From: JACVRW01 sp963803085
GTDB taxonomy: Bacteria > Actinomycetota > Thermoleophilia > Solirubrobacterales > Thermoleophilaceae
Assembly: GCA_963803085.1 (NCBI GenBank)
Contig: CAWDLE010000017.1
Coordinates: 62,001 to 126,000 of the forward strand
DNA length: 64,000 bases
Reading direction: 5' to 3'
Shown piece after piece: positions 16,762 through 24,648 of this stretch. The notes beneath the pieces are model-generated. The model was given only the letters and a program-made list of their open reading frames with translations, was not told the DNA's origin and did no database searches. Within the stretch, counting starts at the first letter, position 1. Every line of letters begins with the position of its first letter. A program made the position numbers and the translations under genes.

Positions 16762-18180
16762 ATGATCGCCACAGCAGGTTGCGAGGCCGCCGACGCCGAA
16801 CTCGTCGCTGCGGTCCGTGCCGGAGACGACTCCGCCTTCGAGGAGCTCTACCGGCGCTACCAGCCGCTCATCTCGCGGTTCGTCTGCGGGATGCTGCGTG
16901 ACTCGGCCCGCTGCGAGGACATAGCGCAGGAGGCATTCCTGTCCGCGCTGCGGCGCATGCGCGCCACGGACGCGGAGATCAACTTCAAGCCCTGGATCTA
17001 CCAGATCGCCCGCAACGCGGCGATCGACTCCTACCGGCGCAACAACCACGCGGTCGAGGTCTCGATGGATGCCGACGACGGCCTCCGCGCCTCCGACCGC
17101 ACCCGCCTGGTGGGTGCTGAAAACTCCCCCGACGCCGCCCTGGTGACCAAGGAGCGGCTCGACCACCTCCAGGGCGCCTTCGACGAGCTCTCGGATGTTC
17201 ACACGCGCGTGCTCGTGATGCGCGAGCTCGAGGGCATGTCGTACCGCGAGATCGGCAAGAAGCTGGACCTGACGCGGCCGGCCGTGGAGAGTGCGCTGTT
17301 CCGGGCGCGCCGCCGGCTCGAGACCGAGTACGAGGAGCTGTCAGAGGGGCGCCGCTGCGAGGCGATGGCCGGCACGATCGCGCGGATCGCCGCAGGCGTG
17401 CAGAAGGGGGCGGAGGAGCAGCGCCTTGCGCGCCACGCGCGCCGCTGCCACAGCTGCCGCCGCCACGCCCGCGAGCTTGGGATCGAGCCGCTGTCCGCGC
17501 TGGGCGCCCTGCGCAAGAAGGCTGCGGCGCTGCTGCCGCTGCCCTGGCTCCTGCGCCGCCCTGGCGGGGACGGCGGCGGGATCGCTGGATTCTTCGGATC
17601 GGGTGCCGGTGCGGCACTGTCGGAGCGTGCCGCGGCACTTGTGGCCGTGGCCGCGCTGGCGGGTGCGGGAGGCGCGGCACTCGGAACCGGAGCGCTACGG
17701 GGGGACCGCGAGGCGGCCGGGGGCGGCCGGGTCGCGGCCGAGCGCTCCGTGGCAGGGACGGGTGAACAGAAGCGCGGCGCCACCGGGGCCGCCACGGGCG
17801 GAGAGCGGCGAGGAGCGCGCCAGGCGTCCGGGCGGAGGGCCTCCGGTCCGGCAGGGGGCCGCGCCGGCGACACGACCGACAGAGGCGGCGCCCGCACGGA
17901 ATCAGGCTCGCAGGGGGGCACGCCGACCGCGCCCTCAGGTCCCGCCGTGGATGGCCCGGCCTCCAAGCTGCCGTCCGTCCCGTCCGTCCCGCGGACCGAC
18001 GCCGCTCCGGGGTCGCCCTCCGTGGAGCTGGATCTCCCGCTGCCCGAGACGCCTCGTGTAACGGTGCCGGTGCCTGAGTCGACGCCGCCGGTGGAATTGC
18101 CCGGACAACTGCCCGACGTACCCGCCGTGCCGCTGCCGGACACCGGTCCGGTCACGGACGCGCTCCCCGTCCTTCCCTGA
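16762..18180 (+). CDS. ECF-type sigma factor fused to zinc anti-sigma-like domain and membrane anchor
   Basis: A 472-residue protein. Residues 15-80 are sigma region 2 (FEELYRRYQPLISRFV, then CEDIAQEAFLSALR). Residues 130-185 are region 4 with LEGMSYREIGKKLDLTRPAV. Directly after comes a ZAS-like zinc motif HxxxCxxC (RHARRCHSCRRH, about residue 225-236), as in zinc anti-sigma factors. A hydrophobic segment near 288-310 (AAALVAVAALAGAGGAAL) is a likely membrane helix. The last 160 residues are low-complexity Gly/Arg and then Pro-rich, probably outside the cell. Sigma and anti-sigma functions therefore appear in one chain. How the sigma part would be released is not evident. Confidence 0.85.
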   Translation: MIATAGCEAADAELVAAVRAGDDSAFEELYRRYQPLISRFVCGMLRDSARCEDIAQEAFLSALRRMRATDAEINFKPWIYQIARNAAIDSYRRNNHAVEVSMDADDGLRASDRTRLVGAENSPDAALVTKERLDHLQGAFDELSDVHTRVLVMRELEGMSYREIGKKLDLTRPAVESALFRARRRLETEYEELSEGRRCEAMAGTIARIAAGVQKGAEEQRLARHARRCHSCRRHARELGIEPLSALGALRKKAAALLPLPWLLRRPGGDGGGIAGFFGSGAGAALSERAAALVAVAALAGAGGAALGTGALRGDREAAGGGRVAAERSVAGTGEQKRGATGAATGGERRGARQASGRRASGPAGGRAGDTTDRGGARTESGSQGGTPTAPSGPAVDGPASKLPSVPSVPRTDAAPGSPSVELDLPLPETPRVTVPVPESTPPVELPGQLPDVPAVPLPDTGPVTDALPVLP

Positions 18181-18219
18181 GCGCGATGCCGCTGCCAGCG
18201 CGCGGGTAACCTGCCCGCC

Positions 18220-18480
18220 GTGGCCGCGAAGCGCAGCCGGGCGACGGTCGAGGACGAGGCGTTTTTCGAGTCGCTGATGAACACGAGCCTCTACTCGATG
18301 GGGGCCTACTTCTCGGATCAGCATCCCGACCTCGTCGAGGAGGTCATCGCCCAGGCCGAGGCGATCGAGGCGGTCGGGCTGCGCTCGTACGCGGCTGAGA
18401 ACGACATGACGGTTGACGCCTGTTTCGAGACGCTGCTCACCGGGTTGGCCGTGCGTTACTACAACGCCGTGGCGGCCTGA
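18220..18480 (+). CDS. Small conserved-looking protein, unknown function
   Basis: An 86-residue acidic, soluble, mostly helical protein starting at GTG 18220 (MAAKRSRATVEDEAFFESL). It is rich in Glu and Ala and contains GAYFSDQHPDLVEEVIAQAE. I recognise no domain. It lies 39 bases after the sigma factor gene and 59 bases before the MEDS/ATPase gene, all on the plus strand, so it may belong to the same regulatory unit. Confidence 0.6.
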   Translation: MAAKRSRATVEDEAFFESLMNTSLYSMGAYFSDQHPDLVEEVIAQAEAIEAVGLRSYAAENDMTVDACFETLLTGLAVRYYNAVAA

Positions 18481-18539
18481 GAGGACAAATTTGTTCCAAC
18501 AGCGGCTACCTTTCGGGGCCACGTGGGTATCACCAAGTC

Positions 18540-19487
18540 GTGGGCGTCGCCGTGAGTTCCGCGACTTTTCATCATGAGGCAGTTTTCTATGAGGGCGACG
18601 ATCAGTTCGTCGACCGCTCCTTGGCCTTCGTTCATGCCGGCCTCGCGCGCAGCGAGCCGGTGCTGGTCATGGTCGGCGCGCGCAAGCTCGAGCTGCTGCG
18701 TGCGGCGCTTGCCAGTCGCGCGGCCGACGTGCATCTCGTCGACATGGAGGTGGTCGGGCGCAACCCGGCGCGCATCATCCCGGCGTGGAGTCGGTTCGTG
18801 GCCGACAACGCCGGGACCGGAGGCGGCATGCGCGGCATCGGCGAGCCGATCTGGGCGGAGCGGACTGCCTCCGAGCTGTCCGAGTGCCAGCTGCACGAGT
18901 CGCTCATCAACCTCGCCTTCGCGGCCGCGGACGAGTTCCGCCTGATCTGCCCGTACGACACGGCGGCGCTTCCCGAGGACGTGATCGCAGAGGCGCGGCG
19001 CAGCCACCCGGTCGTCTCATACGACGGACTGGAGACCGTCTCGCACGACTACTGCGGCATCGACCAGGTCGCGGCGGGCTTCGCGACGCCGCTGGCCGAC
19101 CCGCCCGCCGAGGCCGAGGAGCTCAGGGTGACCCTCCCGGCCCTGCGTGTCGCGCGCCGGCTCGTGTGGAGGCGCGCGGAGGAGGCCGGGCTCGGCGACC
19201 GCTCCGAGGACTTCATGCTCGCGGTGAACGAGGTGCTCTCGAACAGCCTCCAGCACGCCGGCGAGGGCGGAACGCTGCGTCTGTGGCACGACGACCGAGG
19301 CCTCGTCTGCGAGGTCCGCGACCACGGCCACATCGCCGAGCCTCTGATCGGGCGCGAGGAACCCGGCCTAGGGCAGATCGGCGGGCATGGCATGTGGCTC
19401 GTGAACCTGGTCTGCGACCTCGTCCAGGTCCGCTCCTCCGAGGACGGCAGCACCGTGCGGATGCGGATGAACCGCATCGAGCGCTAG
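18540..19487 (+). CDS. MEDS-domain anti-sigma regulatory factor (RsbA-like) with HATPase domain
   Basis: A 315-residue two-domain protein. Residues 10-170 form a MEDS sensory domain (HHEAVFYEGDDQFVDRSLAF at the start), proposed to bind small hydrophobic ligands. Residues 190-310 form a GHKL ATPase of the RsbW class, with N-box EVLSNSLQHAG, G1 region RDHGH and G2 GGHGMWLVN. No phospho-acceptor His domain is present, so it is an anti-sigma/serine kinase type rather than a two-component sensor. GTG 18540 is used; GTG 18552 is an alternative. Its neighbourhood with a sigma factor suggests a partner-switch stress circuit (inference). Confidence 0.88.
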   Translation: MGVAVSSATFHHEAVFYEGDDQFVDRSLAFVHAGLARSEPVLVMVGARKLELLRAALASRAADVHLVDMEVVGRNPARIIPAWSRFVADNAGTGGGMRGIGEPIWAERTASELSECQLHESLINLAFAAADEFRLICPYDTAALPEDVIAEARRSHPVVSYDGLETVSHDYCGIDQVAAGFATPLADPPAEAEELRVTLPALRVARRLVWRRAEEAGLGDRSEDFMLAVNEVLSNSLQHAGEGGTLRLWHDDRGLVCEVRDHGHIAEPLIGREEPGLGQIGGHGMWLVNLVCDLVQVRSSEDGSTVRMRMNRIER

Positions 19488-19519
19488 CTGTAGCTCGGGC
19501 GTTCAGATGCCACAGCGGC

Positions 19520-19545
19520 TGGAAACGACTCGATGGTGGTTTCCA
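19520..19545 (+). terminator. Hairpin after the MEDS/ATPase gene
   Basis: TGGAAAC (19520-19526) pairs with GTTTCCA (19539-19545) around a 12-base loop, 33 bases after the stop. There is no T-run, so it could be a weak or Rho-assisted terminator. Confidence 0.45.
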
Positions 19546-19642
19546 ACGTCGGGCTGGCCCGACCCACGTCTCCGGTGAGCCGCCCATTCATGTCGGGAGG
19601 AGTCGTATTCCGCTGCGCCCGGGATCGCGGGACAGTGCGCCC

Positions 19643-19828
19643 ATGACCTTTTCCCCGACCGTCGCAGAAGCACGCGGGAACTACGCCGTCTATTTCCGCG
19701 ACTCGGATGAGGGCCTGCGCTGCCTTAGCCATCGTGCCGCGAGCGAGTCGGAGGCACGCAAGTGGTTCACCCGCGTCGGGATCGCCGTGGTGGCGATCCA
19801 GCCTGAGGCTCGCGTCACCGCCGCCTAG
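19643..19828 (+). CDS. Small protein, unknown function (61 residues)
   Basis: An ATG at 19643 opens a 61-residue frame beginning MTFSPTVAEARGNYAVYF and continuing with RDSDEGLRCLSHRAASESEA. It has mixed alpha/beta character and a compact, non-repetitive composition. I recognise no family. A purine-rich GGGAGGAG lies about 50 bases upstream, too far to be its ribosome binding site, so the start is uncertain. It stands alone between the MEDS gene and the tRNA. Confidence 0.5.
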   Translation: MTFSPTVAEARGNYAVYFRDSDEGLRCLSHRAASESEARKWFTRVGIAVVAIQPEARVTAA

Positions 19829-19852
19829 AACTGGTCTGACTCCCTCGCACCA

Positions 19853-19898
19853 CCCCGCAAGGCCCGCATCCGGTGCTCCAGCTGTGCGGTCTGCGGGG
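19853..19898 (-). terminator. Possible terminator downstream of tRNA-Pro
   Basis: CCCCGCA (19853-19859) pairs with TGCGGGG (19892-19898), with a long 32-base loop. It lies 34 bases past the 3' end of the minus-strand tRNA and could end its transcript. No T-run is seen. Confidence 0.3.
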
Positions 19899-19931
19899 CC
19901 ATGCGGAGCGATGAAGGGGTGAATCCGGGTA

Positions 19932-20005
19932 TCGGGCTGACTGGATTTGAACCAGCGACCTCTCCGACCCGAACGGAGCGCGCTACCAAGCTGCGCTACA
20001 GCCCG
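19932..20005 (-). tRNA. tRNA-Pro (anticodon CGG)
   Basis: The minus strand folds into a complete 74-base cloverleaf. The acceptor stem is CGGGCTG/CAGCCCG, the D arm GCGC...GCGC, the anticodon stem CTCCG/CGGAG around loop TTCGGGT, and the T arm GCTGG TTCAAAT CCAGT. The loop positions 34-36 read CGG, decoding the proline codon CCG, a frequent codon in this GC-rich genome. The discriminator is A, and CCA is not encoded. Confidence 0.96.
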
Positions 20006-20040
20006 AGGGCCGAAGGTTAGCGTTGCCATACTGCGGTTGC

Positions 20041-21240
20041 GTGAGGACTCGCCGATACATCGGTCTCGTGTTGCTCGTCGCATTCGTGGGCTGCAGCGAG
20101 GGCGACTCAGAGCAGACGATGGCCACCAAGCCGGCCGTGAGGACCCCGAGCGAGGAGCCGGCGGCCCCCGCTCAGAAGCGGCCCGTGCGCCTTCTGCGGC
20201 TCGGCAGCTTCAACGAGCCGACCTACCTCACGGCCCCGCGCGGCGACAGCCGCCGCTTCGTGGTCGAGCGGGCGGGAACGATCCGGATCGTCCGGGGCGG
20301 ACGGGTGCTCGGTCAGCCCTTCCTCGACATCTCCGATCGGGTCACGACCGGCGGCGAGAGCGGGCTGCTGTCGATGGCGTTCGCCCGCGACTACTCGAGC
20401 TCGCGGCGCTTCTACGTCTACTACACCGACCAGCAGGGCTTCCTCCAGATCGATCAGTTCCGGGCGGCGGCCGGAGCGCCGAACCGCGCGGACCCGAGTT
20501 CGCGGCGATCTGTCATCCGCGTGCCCCATCACCAGGGCAACCACAAGGGCGGGCAGCTCCAGGTGGGCGCCGACGGAATGCTCTACGCCGGCTTCGGCGA
20601 CGGTGGCGGCGGCGGCGACCCGGACGAGAACGCCCAGGACCTCAGCGAGCTTCTCGGGAAGCTCATCCGGATCGACCCGCGCGCGGGCGGCGGCTACTCC
20701 GTCCCGGCGAGCAACCCCTTCCGGAACCGCTCGGGCGCACGCCCGGAGGTGTACGCCTACGGACTTCGCAACCCCTACCGCTTCTCGTTCGACCGCAAGC
20801 GCGGCAGCCTGACCATCGGCGACGTGGGGCAGGACGAGATCGAGGAGGTCGACTACATCCCCGGGCGGGACGGCAAGCCGCCGCGCGGGGGATACAACTT
20901 CGGCTGGGACGTCTTCGAGGGCCGCAGCCCCTACGAGTCGGGCAGCGCGCCCGGCGCCATACGCCCCGTGCTGCAGCACACCCACGGCGAGGGCTTCTGC
21001 TCGATCACCGGCGGCTACGTGATCCGCGACCGCTCACTGGGCCGGGGCTGGACCGGCCGCTACGTGTACGGCGACTTCTGCGAGGGCACGCTCCGGCTGG
21101 CCCACCTACGCCGCCCGAACGCGCCGACGCACCCCACGCGCCTGCACGTGGACAGCCTCGCCTCATTCGGCGAGGACGGCCGCGGCCGCGTCTACGCGAT
21201 CTCCCTAAACGGCCCGATCTACCGCATAGGCCGCCGCTAA
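20041..21240 (+). CDS. PQQ-dependent sugar dehydrogenase-like lipoprotein (GSDH family)
   Basis: A 399-residue exported six-bladed propeller of the glucose/sorbosone dehydrogenase family (Asd/YliI type). The start is GTG 20041, giving a lipoprotein signal with an FVGC lipobox at about residue 17. The family motifs ESGLLSMAFARDY, NHKGGQLQVGADGMLY with GFGDGGGGGDP, YAYGLRNPYRFSFD and IGDVGQDEIEEVDY are all present. Members oxidise aldoses with PQQ, though many homologues have no proven activity. An alternative start at 20023 would spoil the signal peptide. The palindromic repeat cluster begins three bases after the stop. Confidence 0.9.
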   Translation: MRTRRYIGLVLLVAFVGCSEGDSEQTMATKPAVRTPSEEPAAPAQKRPVRLLRLGSFNEPTYLTAPRGDSRRFVVERAGTIRIVRGGRVLGQPFLDISDRVTTGGESGLLSMAFARDYSSSRRFYVYYTDQQGFLQIDQFRAAAGAPNRADPSSRRSVIRVPHHQGNHKGGQLQVGADGMLYAGFGDGGGGGDPDENAQDLSELLGKLIRIDPRAGGGYSVPASNPFRNRSGARPEVYAYGLRNPYRFSFDRKRGSLTIGDVGQDEIEEVDYIPGRDGKPPRGGYNFGWDVFEGRSPYESGSAPGAIRPVLQHTHGEGFCSITGGYVIRDRSLGRGWTGRYVYGDFCEGTLRLAHLRRPNAPTHPTRLHVDSLASFGEDGRGRVYAISLNGPIYRIGRR

Positions 21241-21243
21241 CCG

Positions 21244-21322
21244 TGGGGTCAGACCCCTTAAGCGGGGTCGACTCAAGGGGTCTGACCCCCTAAGCGCCCA
21301 GGACTCAAGGGGTCTGACCCCA
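21244..21322. repeat. Palindromic repeat cluster A (three units)
   Basis: Three copies of a 13-base near-palindrome, GGGGTCWGACCCC, at 21245-21257, 21277-21289 and 21308-21320. The first is in the opposite orientation to the other two; the latter carry the leader GACTCAA, and the first two are followed by TAAGCG. The first two units can fold into one long hairpin (GGGGTCAGACCCCTT with AAGGGGTCTGACCCC). The cluster lies between convergent genes. The same three-unit layout recurs at 54869-54952, and a single unit lies at 37909-37952. Confidence 0.85.
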
Positions 21323-21354
21323 CCGCGACGACGCGGCCGCTCGGCATCCCTGGA

Positions 21355-21426
21355 CGCAGACCGTGCCAGAGCGAGCCGCGAAGCGGGCGAGCGAAAGAGC
21401 GAGCGAAGCGAGCGATCAGGTCTGCG
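21355..21426. repeat. Inverted repeat enclosing GAGCGA/GCGAAGCG low-complexity sequence
   Basis: CGCAGACC (21355-21362) is exactly complementary to GGTCTGCG (21419-21426). The 56-base loop is a run of degenerate GAGCGA and GCGAAGCG units and includes an inner CCGC-GAA-GCGG hairpin. It lies between the palindromic cluster and the end of the aldehyde dehydrogenase gene. Its function is unknown. Confidence 0.6.
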
Positions 21427-21459
21427 GGAAGGGAATGACGATCGGCCCGCCCAGCCGCG

Positions 21460-22959
21460 TTAGGCGCCCAGGTTCACCCAGACGGTCTTGTTCTCCAGGT
21501 AGGCGTCCAGGCCCTCGCGGCCGTGTTCGCGTCCCACTCCGGATGCCTTGAAGCCGCCGAAGGGGGCAGATGGGTCGCCCGCGCTCCAGGTGTTGATCCA
21601 GATGTCGCCCGCGCGCAGCAGGCCGGCGAGCTTGTGCGCCTTCGCGATGTCGCTCGTCCAGACGCCGGCGGCGAGGCCGTAGTCCGTGTCGTTCGCGCGG
21701 CGGGCGACCTCCTCGATCGAGTCGTACGGGAGCGCCACCAGCACCGGTCCGAAGATCTCCTCGCGAGCGATGGTCAGGTTGTCGTCCGTCGCGCTGAAGA
21801 GCGTGGGCTCCACGAACCAGCCGTCGCCCTCGCGCGCGTTGCCGCCGGTCACGAGCTCCGCGCCCTCGGACTTGCCTGACTCGATGTAGCCGCGCACTCT
21901 TTCCTCCTGCTCGGCCGAGATCAGCGGCCCCATCTGCGTGTCCGGATCGAGGCCCGAGCCCAGCCGCGCCTTGCCGGCCGCCTCGGCCAGGCCGGACAGC
22001 ACGTCGTCGTACTGGTCCTTGTGAACGAACAGCCGCGAGCCCGCGTTGCAGGCCTGGCCGGTGTTGTAGTAGATCGCCTGGTAGGCGCCCTTCACCGCCG
22101 CGTTCAGATCCGCGTCCGGAAGGATGATGTTGGGCGACTTCCCGCCCAGCTCGAGCGTCACCCGCTTCAGCGCCTGTCCGGCCTTCCCTCCGATCTCCCG
22201 ACCCACCGCCGTGGAGCCCGTGAAGGCGATCTTGTCCACGTCCGGGTGGTCCACTAGAGCGGCGCCCGTCTCGCCGTCGCCGGTGATCACGTTCAGGACG
22301 CCCTCGGGGATGCCCGCCTCCAGCGCGAGCTCGCCGAGCCGCAGCGCCGTGAGCGGCGTCTGCTCGGCCGGCTTCAGCACGATCGTGCAGCCGGCCGCGA
22401 GGGCCGGGGCAACCTTCCAGGCGGCCATCAGCAGCGGGAAGTTCCACGGAATGATCTGCCCCGCCACCCCGACAGGCTCCTTGCGGGTGTAGCAGTGCAT
22501 GTTCGGCTGCGCCACCGGCAGGACCTCGCCGGTGATGCGCGTGGGCCAGCCCGCGAAGTAGCGGATGTGGGCGGAGGCGAGCGGCACGTCCACGCGTCTC
22601 GCCATCTTCACTGGCTTGCCGTTGTCGAGCGATTCGAGCTGGGCGAGCTCTTCTGCGTTCTCGTCGATTGCGTCAGCGAACGCGAGCATCGCGCGCGTGC
22701 GCTCCGCGGCCGCGATGTCGCTCCAGCGCCCGTCCTCGAAGGCCTCGCGGGCGGCGCGCACGGCGCGGTCGACGTCGTCGACGCCCGCGTAGGGCACCTC
22801 GGTGATCACGCGCCCGGTGGCCGGGTCGAATGTCTCGAACGTCCGGCCGTCGGCGGCCTCAGGCCGCTCGGCGCCAATCACGAGCCGGTGCGGGCCCGCG
22901 GCGAACGAGCGGGCGGCGTCGGACAGGGCGTCGGGCAGCGTGGCGGCATCGGTGCTCAT
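21460..22959 (-). CDS. Aldehyde dehydrogenase family protein
   Basis: A 499-residue NAD(P)-dependent aldehyde dehydrogenase. The catalytic Cys is in NTGQACNAGSR and the general base Glu in LELGGKSPN. The dinucleotide region FTGSTAVGREIG and the GQIIPWNFPLLMAAWK segment are intact. The C-terminal PFGGFKASGVGREHG is standard for betaine/phenylacetaldehyde-type ALDHs. It is the last gene of a minus-strand operon behind an alcohol dehydrogenase and a FAH-like protein, so it probably oxidises the aldehyde made by the former (inference). Confidence 0.94.
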   Translation of the reverse strand: MSTDAATLPDALSDAARSFAAGPHRLVIGAERPEAADGRTFETFDPATGRVITEVPYAGVDDVDRAVRAAREAFEDGRWSDIAAAERTRAMLAFADAIDENAEELAQLESLDNGKPVKMARRVDVPLASAHIRYFAGWPTRITGEVLPVAQPNMHCYTRKEPVGVAGQIIPWNFPLLMAAWKVAPALAAGCTIVLKPAEQTPLTALRLGELALEAGIPEGVLNVITGDGETGAALVDHPDVDKIAFTGSTAVGREIGGKAGQALKRVTLELGGKSPNIILPDADLNAAVKGAYQAIYYNTGQACNAGSRLFVHKDQYDDVLSGLAEAAGKARLGSGLDPDTQMGPLISAEQEERVRGYIESGKSEGAELVTGGNAREGDGWFVEPTLFSATDDNLTIAREEIFGPVLVALPYDSIEEVARRANDTDYGLAAGVWTSDIAKAHKLAGLLRAGDIWINTWSAGDPSAPFGGFKASGVGREHGREGLDAYLENKTVWVNLGA

Positions 22960-22970
22960 GCCGCCGGATG

Positions 22971-23588
22971 CTACGTAAAGCGGAGCTCCACGCTCCCCAG
23001 TGCCTCGAGCTCGAGGCGGACCGTGTCGCCGGGCTCGGCCTTGTGGGGCGGGGCGATGATCCCCGTGATGATCCGGTCGCCCGCCCGCAGCTCCTCGCCG
23101 GCGTCGGCTAGCCGTGTCGCCACTGCCTCGATCATCGCCCCGAGCCGTTTGCCCGTCTCATCCGCTGGGACCGTGTGCTGCTCCTCACCATTCACGATGA
23201 TGCGCGCGGCACCGGGCTCCTGCGTCTCGACACGAGGCCCAAAGGCAACGGCTCGGTGGAAGATGTTGCCCGCAAGGATCTGCTCGATCTCCATGTCGAG
23301 GTCGGGCTCGTCCGCAATCTCCAGAGCTGGGAACAGGGCGGCGATCGAGCGTCCGTCGGGGCCAACCTCGAGTGCAACCTCGCTCTCGACGATCACGGGG
23401 TACTCGTCCCAGCTGCCCTCCACGAGGCTGTCGGTGGTGAGGAACCCCGCGAGCGGGGCGTCGATGCCCAGCCGCTCCTGGGTTGCGGGCACGTTGAAGC
23501 CGATCTTCCAGCCGATCGGCTCCGCGCCCTGCGCGAGGATCTCGCGCCGCCGCATGAGCAGCGCGGCCGTACCGCGTTCCACGCTCAT
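22971..23588 (-). CDS. 2-keto-4-pentenoate hydratase / FAH-like protein
   Basis: A 205-residue protein resembling the catalytic part of MhpD-type hydratases and fumarylacetoacetase-like enzymes. It has GWKIGFNVPATQERLGID near residue 26 and the metal-site region VIVESEVALEVG near residue 66. It is shorter than typical MhpD proteins (about 260) because about 40 N-terminal residues are absent. It starts within the stop of the upstream alcohol dehydrogenase (ATGA overlap) and precedes the aldehyde dehydrogenase by 11 bases. This gives a three-gene catabolic operon, but the substrate is unknown. Confidence 0.8.
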   Translation of the reverse strand: MSVERGTAALLMRRREILAQGAEPIGWKIGFNVPATQERLGIDAPLAGFLTTDSLVEGSWDEYPVIVESEVALEVGPDGRSIAALFPALEIADEPDLDMEIEQILAGNIFHRAVAFGPRVETQEPGAARIIVNGEEQHTVPADETGKRLGAMIEAVATRLADAGEELRAGDRIITGIIAPPHKAEPGDTVRLELEALGSVELRFT

Positions 23589-24619
23589 GGCGTCATCACG
23601 ATCTTCAGGGCCTCACGGCGGTCGTACACCGCGTAGGCCTCAGCTGCGTCCTCGAGCTTCATGTGGTGCGTCACGAGCGGGGCGGGATCGAGCACGCCCG
23701 CGTCGAGCATCGCGAGCACGCGGTCCACGTGGCCGATCACGTTCGCGTGCCCGGTCTTCAGCGTGAGCGCCTTGATCCACACGATCCCCATGTGCACCTC
23801 GATGCGCTCGGCATAGACGCCGATTGCGGACACGGTGCCGGCCTTGCGCGTGATGCGGCAGGCGAGCTCGAGCGCGTCGGGATGCCCGACGGCGTCGATC
23901 GCGCCATCCACCCCGCGGCCGTCCGTGGCGGCCTTCACGGCGGCCCGCGGGTCGTCCTCGGTGAGATGGACCGCCTGCGCCCCGAAGGACTCCGCCAGGC
24001 GGAGCCGCTCCTCGACGGTGTCGATCGCCACCACGTGGGCCGCGCCCGCCGCCTTGGCCGCCTGCACGGCGCAGAGGCCCACCGGCCCGAGGCCGAGCAC
24101 AGCGGCCGTATCGCCGGGGCGGATGTTCACCTGGTCGACCGCGTGCCAGCCGGTGCCCATCACGTCGCCAGCGAACAGGGCGATGTCGTCAGACATTCCC
24201 TCGGGCACCCGCCGCAGCGTGATGTTGGCGTGCGGCACTAGCACCTGCTCGGCCTGGGCGCCCTGGAGCGAGCCGAGCGTCTTGCCGTGGCCGAAGACTC
24301 GGCCCTCGTCGCACTTGTGGAAGTCGCCGCGGCGGCAGAAGAAGCAGTTCCCGCAGGCCGAGCAATAGCAGCCCAGCACGCGGTCGCCCTCGGCCACCTG
24401 GGTCACGCCGTCGCCCGCCGCCACCACCGTCCCGACGAACTCGTGGCCGAGCGTGAAACCGGGCTCGATCTGAACGCGCCCGTGGTAGATGTGCAGATCC
24501 GACCCGCACACGCCCGTGGCCTCCACGCGCACGATCGCGTCGTCGCGCTCGAGCAGCTCGGGCTCGGGCCGGTCGTCCACCTGCACCTCGCCGGGCGCCT
24601 GGAAAGTCACTGCTTGCAT
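23585..24619 (-). CDS. Zinc-dependent alcohol dehydrogenase (MDR family)
   Basis: A 344-residue medium-chain dehydrogenase. The catalytic zinc ligands are Cys in TGVCGSDLH, the His-Glu pair in LGHEFVG and a later residue. The structural zinc site has four Cys in YCSACGNCFFC and later HKC. The Rossmann motif is VLGLGPVGLCAVQAA. It is similar to the threonine/glutathione-independent formaldehyde dehydrogenase branch, though the substrate is not fixed. It is the first gene of a minus-strand operon with the FAH-like and ALDH genes, and divergent from a thioesterase gene. Confidence 0.92.
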   Translation of the reverse strand: MQAVTFQAPGEVQVDDRPEPELLERDDAIVRVEATGVCGSDLHIYHGRVQIEPGFTLGHEFVGTVVAAGDGVTQVAEGDRVLGCYCSACGNCFFCRRGDFHKCDEGRVFGHGKTLGSLQGAQAEQVLVPHANITLRRVPEGMSDDIALFAGDVMGTGWHAVDQVNIRPGDTAAVLGLGPVGLCAVQAAKAAGAAHVVAIDTVEERLRLAESFGAQAVHLTEDDPRAAVKAATDGRGVDGAIDAVGHPDALELACRITRKAGTVSAIGVYAERIEVHMGIVWIKALTLKTGHANVIGHVDRVLAMLDAGVLDPAPLVTHHMKLEDAAEAYAVYDRREALKIVMTP

Positions 24620-24648
24620 GGGGCGGGGACGCTATAGCCTCGCGCCCC

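Noticed and set aside
16985..18284. Antisense frames opposite the sigma factor's low-complexity tail
   Set aside because: They reflect high GC and repeats; the sigma frame is supported by domains and position.
21244..21322. CRISPR-like array from the three palindromic units
   Set aside because: Only three short units with similar, not unique, spacers and mixed orientation; no cas genes in the window.
21363..21551. Small frame over the GAGCGA repeat region
   Set aside because: Low-complexity repeat translation (ERASE-type) without a ribosome site; treated as a repeat.
22495..23766. Long plus-strand frame opposite the aldehyde dehydrogenase and FAH-like genes
   Set aside because: The antisense genes have full domain matches; the plus frame has none and spans two genes.
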